From Closterium sp. NIES-65 (Eukaryota > Streptophyta > Zygnematophyceae > Desmidiales > Closteriaceae): DNA of 64,000 nt. The position numbers and the translations under genes were made by a program. The stretch lies in NCBI GenBank assembly GCA_948144175.1, contig CANXME010002305.1, positions 1-64,000 on the forward strand, in the 5' to 3' direction. Shown in pieces: positions 61,218 to 64,000 of this stretch (its first letter is position 1; each line of letters starts with the position of its first letter). The notes beneath the pieces are model-generated. The model did not search any database and was not told the origin of the DNA. It saw nothing but the letters and a program-made list of their open reading frames with translations.

Positions 61218-62138
61218 ATGCAGCTGGAAAACCTCCAGGCGCGCTGGGCGAAGGATCGGTTGGATCCGGAAGAATTCTTCAGAGGCTTGGCGAATACCCT
61301 GGCGGGCGAGGCGGAGACCTACTACAGAATTTCCAGGAGAGAGCTGCTGGAGTGGTCTGCGGAACGAGCGCCAGGCGAACGGGACCCGACGGTGCGCTTC
61401 CTATCGATGCTCCGCGAGCAGTTCCCGCTACAAACCGCGGAAAGGGTGGTCGAGTTCCGAGGATTCCGTCGTCGGGAAGGGGAATCATTGCTGGCGTACT
61501 ACGGGAGACTCGTGGAGCTGGGGGAGGACATGAATTGCACGGACCAGGGACGGCTGATTGGGAAGTTTGTAAACGGACTGAGCCAGCCACTGCGGCAGGA
61601 TGTGGAAGTGCGAGTGTTCGAAATGGGATCAGAAGCCACCTTGAGGGAAGCCTATGAGATCGTGAAACGAGTGGAGACCGGGCGTCGGCTATATGAAGTG
61701 GAGCGGACGACGGATAGAGGACCAGAGAGGAGGTGGCCGGCATGGGCAGCGGCATCGGCCTACCCAGAGGCAGAGGAGAGGGCGAGAGAGGAGCCGCGGA
61801 GATGTCACAACTGCGGTCTAACCGGGCATCTCCGACGAGATTGCCGTAACCCTGCGGCTTGCTCGCTGTGTGGAAGCCGAGAGCACATGCGAAGGGAATG
61901 CCCAGGCACGCCAACTTGTACGCGGTGCAATCGCAAAGGACACTGCGAAGCGGATTGCTACGCGGGAAGACGGGAGCGCCGGGGCGCAGAAGCAGGGGAG
62001 GATCGCCAAGCCACTATCGTGCGACTGCGGGCGCAGTTAGCCGACTTAGAGGCTGCCGAGCAGAAGGAACCGGCCATGGTAGCACGCGAAGATGAAGACG
62101 CGGAGGAACCTGAGTTTATTCTCATGGCTCAGCCGTAG
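61218..62138 (+). CDS. Gag of element M, three zinc knuckles
   Basis: The retrotransposon-gag fold covers about residues 1-150 (FFRGLANTLAGEAETYYRIS, then VRFLSMLREQFPLQTAERVV and FVNGLSQPLRQDVEVRVFE). Three CX2CX4HX4C nucleic-acid-binding knuckles follow: CHNCGLTGHLRRDC, CSLCGSREHMRREC and CTRCNRKGHCEADC. An acidic end closes it. It would package element RNA into virus-like particles. Three knuckles in a row is more than the single one usual for Gypsy. Confidence 0.88.
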   Translation: MQLENLQARWAKDRLDPEEFFRGLANTLAGEAETYYRISRRELLEWSAERAPGERDPTVRFLSMLREQFPLQTAERVVEFRGFRRREGESLLAYYGRLVELGEDMNCTDQGRLIGKFVNGLSQPLRQDVEVRVFEMGSEATLREAYEIVKRVETGRRLYEVERTTDRGPERRWPAWAAASAYPEAEERAREEPRRCHNCGLTGHLRRDCRNPAACSLCGSREHMRRECPGTPTCTRCNRKGHCEADCYAGRRERRGAEAGEDRQATIVRLRAQLADLEAAEQKEPAMVAREDEDAEEPEFILMAQP

Positions 62139-62282
62139 CGTGAGCGTGACGAATTGGGCTTGCGGAGGGCCACATGCAGGCAGAACTTCCCTGAAGACGT
62201 GCGGCGAGAGGCGGGACCAAGGCGGCGAGCTAGTGATCGCCCGGAGGGAGCGGGAGCAGCATATCGGCACCGAAGAGAGAGA

Positions 62283-64000
62283 ATGGCCTGTCAGGCCACC
62301 GTGCTGACTATAGCCGCCGGAGTGGTTACTATCGGAGGCTTCACGGCGCAACGAGCAATAGTGGACACGGGAGCAGCGCATGTGTTGATTGGCAAGAGCC
62401 TGGCGGAAAAGCTGCAACTGCACAAGCCGGGACGGCTGATCGCAGAAGGATACCTCTTCATGACGGCCGATGGGGGAGAGGCGAAATGGATGCCCAAGAC
62501 CAGGCAATCCATATCCCTAATGCTGAACCCAGGAACTACGGAGGAGTGCGCGCTGAGAGTGGACTGCGGAGTGTCAGAATCAGAGGATTTTGATTTGCTC
62601 ATCGGGGTGGAATACCTGTTCGGGATCGGAGCCACCATCTGCATGTGGGAGGAGAAGGTGCAGTATCGGGTGTGCTACTGGGAAGACGACGGGCCAATTG
62701 GTACCTTGCCAGTGCGCTTCGTGAGAAAGGAACCACGAGAAGCCTACCAGTGCACAGAAGCGGAGATACGGGAGGAGCTGGGCATACCCACCTGGCAGCA
62801 GATCTCACGGCTGCCAGCGCCGCAGGCGGAACCTGCGGAGGGAGAACCAGACCTCAAGGCGCTGTGCACCGACACCAAGCGGCTACTGGGACCGACGGTC
62901 GTGCTCGACCTCTTTGGCGGTATAGGAACGGGGCTGGCGGCGGTGCTGAAGTCAGGTATCAGCGTGGAGAAGTGGATCTTGGTGGAGAGTGACATGGAGG
63001 CGGCTAAGATGGCAGTGTGCCACGCACACAAGTTGCATGAACGTTACCCGCATCAATTCTGCACCGCCACCCTGGACCACAGTATGCTATGCGGGGCCAG
63101 CGACATCCGACGCGTCGATGAACAGCAGTTGCGCGAATGGGGGAGAATTGACATAGTGGTGGCAGGATGGGAGTGCCAGGGCTACTCACGAGCAGGAGAA
63201 GGGAGAGGCATGAGAGACGAAAGGAGCAGTTTGTTCCGGGAGTTGCAGCGAGTGTTGGGGCTGATCAAAAGAATCCAGGGAGACGTGCTTTACATAGTGG
63301 AGAACGTGGATATGGAAGGGGACATAAGGGAGCAGGTGCAGCTGGCGCATGAGGAAATCACGGCGGTGCTGGGGCCAGGCGTGGTGATAGACGGAGCGCA
63401 AATAGGGAGCATGACACACCGAGTGCGAAGATTTTGGACGAATGGGGTCAGTGACGCTGCACTACAGTATCGCCTATCCCTGATGGAGCGGCCAGTTCCC
63501 CGCCTGGTAGAGGACATCATGGAACCAGGGAGGCTGGCGGCACCGGTGACAAGGCTGGACCACCCAGCTCAGTTCCCCTGTAACGAAGTAGGGAAGCCAA
63601 GGCAGGCCTGGCCGACGTTCGTCTCCTACCGAAACGCGGCAGCCTTCAGGATGCACGGGGACGACCCATGCCCAGGCATGGTTTATGACTGCACGGCCGG
63701 GGAGTGGCAGGAACCTACGGCGCTGGAGAGGGAGCTGGCAATGGGCTTCATGGAGGACGCAACCGCACACCCGGAGGTGACGCAAGACGAGAGGAGAGCG
63801 CTGGGCAGGACCATGGATCTCAACGTCATGCATTGGCTCGTAGCCACCATCCGGATGTACCACTCCCAGCTGCGGTGGGAGCGGAAGAGAGATAAGGCAG
63901 CGGCAGTGCGCCCACCTACGGAGAGATCGGCGGCGAAGGAGGCCATGGCGCGGGCAATGCTGGGTGAGATAGAGGAACACGACGAGCGGCAACATGAGCG
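62283..64000 (+). CDS. Pol of element M: retropepsin followed by C5 DNA methyltransferase (open at window end)
   Basis: The frame has no stop across its 572 visible codons. Retropepsin: IVDTGAAHVLIGKSLAEKLQ near residue 25, with LLIGVEYLFGIGATI near 105. The methyltransferase starts near residue 200. It has motif I DLFGGIGTGLAAV (SAM binding), the acidic VESD of motif II, motif IV ECQGYSRAG with the catalytic-type Cys, an RSSLFRELQRVL helix as in DRM/DNMT3 enzymes, motif VI IVENVDME, and motif VIII THRVRRFW. A motif IX-X region near residue 480-525 (ALERELAMGF, RRALGRTMDLNVMHWL) resembles the DNMT3/DRM C-terminus. The family transfers methyl groups from S-adenosylmethionine to cytosine in DNA. 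Position between protease and the expected RT implies that it is processed from Pol. Substrate and activity are not shown. Confidence 0.88.
   Translation, partial: MACQATVLTIAAGVVTIGGFTAQRAIVDTGAAHVLIGKSLAEKLQLHKPGRLIAEGYLFMTADGGEAKWMPKTRQSISLMLNPGTTEECALRVDCGVSESEDFDLLIGVEYLFGIGATICMWEEKVQYRVCYWEDDGPIGTLPVRFVRKEPREAYQCTEAEIREELGIPTWQQISRLPAPQAEPAEGEPDLKALCTDTKRLLGPTVVLDLFGGIGTGLAAVLKSGISVEKWILVESDMEAAKMAVCHAHKLHERYPHQFCTATLDHSMLCGASDIRRVDEQQLREWGRIDIVVAGWECQGYSRAGEGRGMRDERSSLFRELQRVLGLIKRIQGDVLYIVENVDMEGDIREQVQLAHEEITAVLGPGVVIDGAQIGSMTHRVRRFWTNGVSDAALQYRLSLMERPVPRLVEDIMEPGRLAAPVTRLDHPAQFPCNEVGKPRQAWPTFVSYRNAAAFRMHGDDPCPGMVYDCTAGEWQEPTALERELAMGFMEDATAHPEVTQDERRALGRTMDLNVMHWLVATIRMYHSQLRWERKRDKAAAVRPPTERSAAKEAMARAMLGEIEEHDERQHE

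Larger units (their letters stand above)
60640..64000 (+). mobile_element. Ty3/Gypsy-type retroelement M carrying a DNA methyltransferase (partial, cut by window edge)
   Basis: Visible parts in order: gag N-terminus (about 60819-61200, starting MQLRSGR, as in chromovirus gags), gag body with three CCHC zinc knuckles (61218-62138), retropepsin (about 62300-62660), and a cytosine-5 DNA methyltransferase domain (about 62880-63880), with the frame still open at the window end. Reverse transcriptase, RNase H and integrase must lie to the right. The left LTR was not found; 60640-60818 shows no clear primer site, so the left limit is uncertain. Gag and Pol share one frame with a terminator between them, an arrangement that some Gypsy elements bridge by read-through. 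About one other break is visible. Confidence 0.82.

Overview
The window looks like nuclear DNA of a green plant lineage organism, most likely a streptophyte (charophyte-type) alga. Three things point there: spliced genes for a NIGT1/HRS1/HHO-type GARP transcription factor and for a PRT1-type E3 ubiquitin ligase, a plant-like tRNA-Asp, and plant-type Copia and Gypsy elements primed by initiator tRNA-Met. The species cannot be fixed from the sequence alone. Coordinates and splice sites were worked out by eye.

Left third (1-26340): a pile of nested LTR-retrotransposon fossils with no host gene recognised. Copia A (minus) is cut by the window edge and abuts Gypsy C (plus). Copia B sits inside the gag of C with a 5-bp target duplication. 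A Gypsy tail with its LTR (F) contains the short non-autonomous element G. A Copia fragment (H) and an unrelated Copia (I, minus) follow; I carries a GTCGAC-rich insert. Then come Gypsy J (plus) and Gypsy K (minus), and K is split by L, a very young 1.3-kb TRIM-like element. An LTR fragment related to F closes the region.

Middle (26386-50971): a four-exon HHO gene on the minus strand, whose third intron is a 16-bp minisatellite repeating the exon-3 splice donor. Upstream of it lies a 19-kb composite Copia (E: LTR-body-LTR-body-LTR) flanked by one 5-bp target duplication. Its distal body (E2) looks whole. Copia D is inserted at the boundary of the proximal LTR.

Right part (51083-64000): PRT1 (minus, five exons) with four tandem copies of its terminal exon, tRNA-Asp(GTC), and an unnamed two-exon gene. 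The 4.1-kb intron of that gene holds four extra copies of the end of exon 1 and a structurally complete hAT transposon. At the right edge is a Ty3/Gypsy-type element whose frame carries gag with three zinc knuckles, a retropepsin and then a cytosine-5 DNA methyltransferase domain. This methyltransferase-bearing retroelement is the most exciting system in the window. The second theme is that all three host genes show local tandem duplication across an exon-intron boundary.
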